Notes under the pieces: model-generated
Database searches by the model: none
What the model was told of the DNA's origin: nothing
What the model saw: the letters and a program-made list of their open reading frames with translations, nothing else
Shown: positions 5,977 to 7,526 of the stretch, in pieces
Layout: every line of letters starts with the position of its first letter
How positions within the stretch are numbered: the first letter of the stretch is position 1
Program-made: the position numbers and the translations under genes
Source of the DNA: Alphaproteobacteria bacterium
GTDB taxonomy: Bacteria > Pseudomonadota > Alphaproteobacteria > Micavibrionales > Micavibrionaceae
Direction: 5' to 3'
NCBI GenBank assembly: GCA_023140905.1
Contig: JAGLKS010000058.1
Coordinates: 1 to 7,526 of the forward strand
DNA length: 7,526 nt

Positions 5977-7526
5977 TTATGCAGGCTTGTTTTTGTCGCC
6001 ACTATTTTTATCATCGGGAAAATAGCTTTGCAATGAGGCAACACATAAGTCCTGATCTTTGAGCGACTCTATTGCTTTTACAGCAGCAGTAGCGGCAGTG
6101 ATTAAGGTATAATACGGGATTTTATGCATTAGGGCCATGCGTCTTATGGAAGATGAATCTGACACAGCTTGAGCGCTTTTTGTTGTCGTATTAATAACCA
6201 GATCAATTTCACCATTGATAATAGCATCGATAACGTGAGGTTGACCTTGCATCACTTTGTTGATGGGTTTGGCTTCGATATTGTTTTCATTAAGATAGGA
6301 GCATGTGCCTCCTGTGGCTACGATCTTAAAGCCAACTTCTAATAGATCCTTGGCAATAGGAATGACGGCTTCTTTATCAGCGTTTTTAACTGATATGAAA
6401 ACGGTTCCTTCTGTTGGAAGTTCAAAGCCTGCACCCAGTTGAGATTTTGCAATGGCTTGAGCTAGATGTTTGTCTATTCCCATTACCTCGCCGGTAGATT
6501 TCATTTCAGGTCCGAGTAGCGGGTCAACACCTGGGAAGCGGTTGAATGGGAAGACGGGTGCTTTAACGGCGTAATGGTTTTTGCTCATACCTACAGTGAT
6601 ATCTTTGAAATTATCCAAAGGCTCTCCCATCATAATGCGTGCAGCCAGTTTTGCTACTGGCACACCGGTTGCTTTTGCTACGAATGGAACTGTACGGGAT
6701 GCACGTGGGTTAACTTCTATGATATATATCAGGTCTTCTCCGGTTTCTTTATCTTTCTTGATAGCAAATTGCACATTCATCAAGCCGTTGACGTGCAAGG
6801 CTTTTGCAAGTTTGATGGTTTGTTTATGAATTTCTGCCACTGTTTCTTCGGATAATGAGTGAGGAGGTAGGACACAGCCAGAGTCACCTGAGTGGATACC
6901 TGCTTCTTCGATATGTTCCATAATGCCTGAGACATAGACGTCGTTCCCGTCACATAGCGCATCTACATCCAGTTCGATTGCGTTTTTGAGGTAGTAATCC
7001 AGCAAGACAGGGTTGTCACCTGACAAGCGCACAGCTGTATTGATATAGCGTTCCAGCTCTGCCATGTTATGCACGATTTCCATAGCTTGACCGCCAAGCA
7101 CATATGAAGGGCGGATAACAATTGGAAAGCCGATACTTTCAGCTATGTTCATGGCTTCTTCCTTAGAGCGCGCAAGACCGTTTTTAGGCTGGAGTAGATC
7201 AAGGTCGATGATAAGTTGTTGGAAACGTTCACGGTCTTCTGCCAGATCAATGCGATCCGGTGTGGTACCAATAATAGGCACGCCTGCAGCTTCCAGATCC
7301 CGCGCCAGTTTCAATGGCGTCTGCCCACCGTACTGAACAATCACACCTTTGGGCTTTTCTTTGTCCATGACTTCAAGCACGTCTTCCAACGTTAATGGCT
7401 CAAAATATAAACGATCTGAGGTATCGTAATCGGTTGAAACGGTTTCAGGATTACAATTAATCATGATGGTTTCATAACCATCTTCACGCATCGACATCAC
7501 TGCGTGAACACAGCAGTAATCAAACT
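5977..7526 (-). CDS. carB: Carbamoyl-phosphate synthase large chain, C-terminal half (5' partial)
   Basis: CarB makes carbamoyl phosphate from ammonia (supplied by glutamine hydrolysis in CarA), bicarbonate and two ATP, feeding pyrimidine and arginine synthesis. The reading frame runs off the right window edge: before the GTG at 7500, which is an internal Val, it reads FDYCCVHA, matching conserved CarB sequence. About 515 of the usual 1070 or so residues are visible. Counting from the first complete codon, QYGGQTPL (64-71) starts the second carbamoyl-phosphate synthetic unit. Its ATP-grasp fold has the glycine loop PSYVLGG (139-145), [15 protein letters not shown] and the metal-binding EVNPRASR (270-277). 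An MGS-like allosteric domain occupies about the last 135 residues, with PHVIDAI (429-435) and INTTT (444-448), the region where UMP and ornithine act in the E. coli enzyme. The tail ends in a polar extension rich in Asp, Lys and Asn. Identification is secure. Confidence 0.98.
   Translation of the reverse strand, partial: FDYCCVHAVMSMREDGYETIMINCNPETVSTDYDTSDRLYFEPLTLEDVLEVMDKEKPKGVIVQYGGQTPLKLARDLEAAGVPIIGTTPDRIDLAEDRERFQQLIIDLDLLQPKNGLARSKEEAMNIAESIGFPIVIRPSYVLGGQAMEIVHNMAELERYINTAVRLSGDNPVLLDYYLKNAIELDVDALCDGNDVYVSGIMEHIEEAGIHSGDSGCVLPPHSLSEETVAEIHKQTIKLAKALHVNGLMNVQFAIKKDKETGEDLIYIIEVNPRASRTVPFVAKATGVPVAKLAARIMMGEPLDNFKDITVGMSKNHYAVKAPVFPFNRFPGVDPLLGPEMKSTGEVMGIDKHLAQAIAKSQLGAGFELPTEGTVFISVKNADKEAVIPIAKDLLEVGFKIVATGGTCSYLNENNIEAKPINKVMQGQPHVIDAIINGEIDLVINTTTKSAQAVSDSSSIRRMALMHKIPYYTLITAATAAVKAIESLKDQDLCVASLQSYFPDDKNSGDKNKPA

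Overview
The window looks like ordinary chromosomal DNA of a low-to-mid-GC alphaproteobacterium. The GreA, CarB, Fe-SOD and SecD/SecF sequences read like alphaproteobacterial members of their families by eye. Separate secD and secF genes and a carB followed by greA fit that group. The genus cannot be set from the sequence alone. No frameshifts, insertion sequences, tRNA or rRNA genes or CRISPR arrays were seen.

Layout, left to right. (1) secD (plus strand, 5' end cut by the window edge) and secF (complete) encode the SecDF membrane complex that uses the proton gradient to help Sec-dependent secretion. (2) sodB (minus strand, convergent with secF) encodes a cytoplasmic iron-type superoxide dismutase. 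(3) Divergent from sodB is a 601-codon gene of unrecognised function. Its product has a soluble N-terminal region, one central glycine-rich hydrophobic segment and a soluble C-terminal region. (4) A small 88-codon gene of uncertain function follows, with a good ribosome binding site, a possible promoter and an inverted repeat in its leader. (5) greA (transcript cleavage factor) and carB (large subunit of carbamoyl-phosphate synthetase, cut by the right window edge) are both on the minus strand. A stem-loop followed by a T-rich stretch lies between them and probably terminates the carB transcript.

The known genes are unrelated housekeeping functions: protein export, oxidative defence, transcription elongation, and pyrimidine/arginine precursor synthesis. 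The only parts the known families do not explain are the 601-residue membrane protein, the 88-residue protein and the control regions around them. Those are the places to look for something new. The sequence gives no firm sign that they form a defence, toxin-antitoxin or mobile system.
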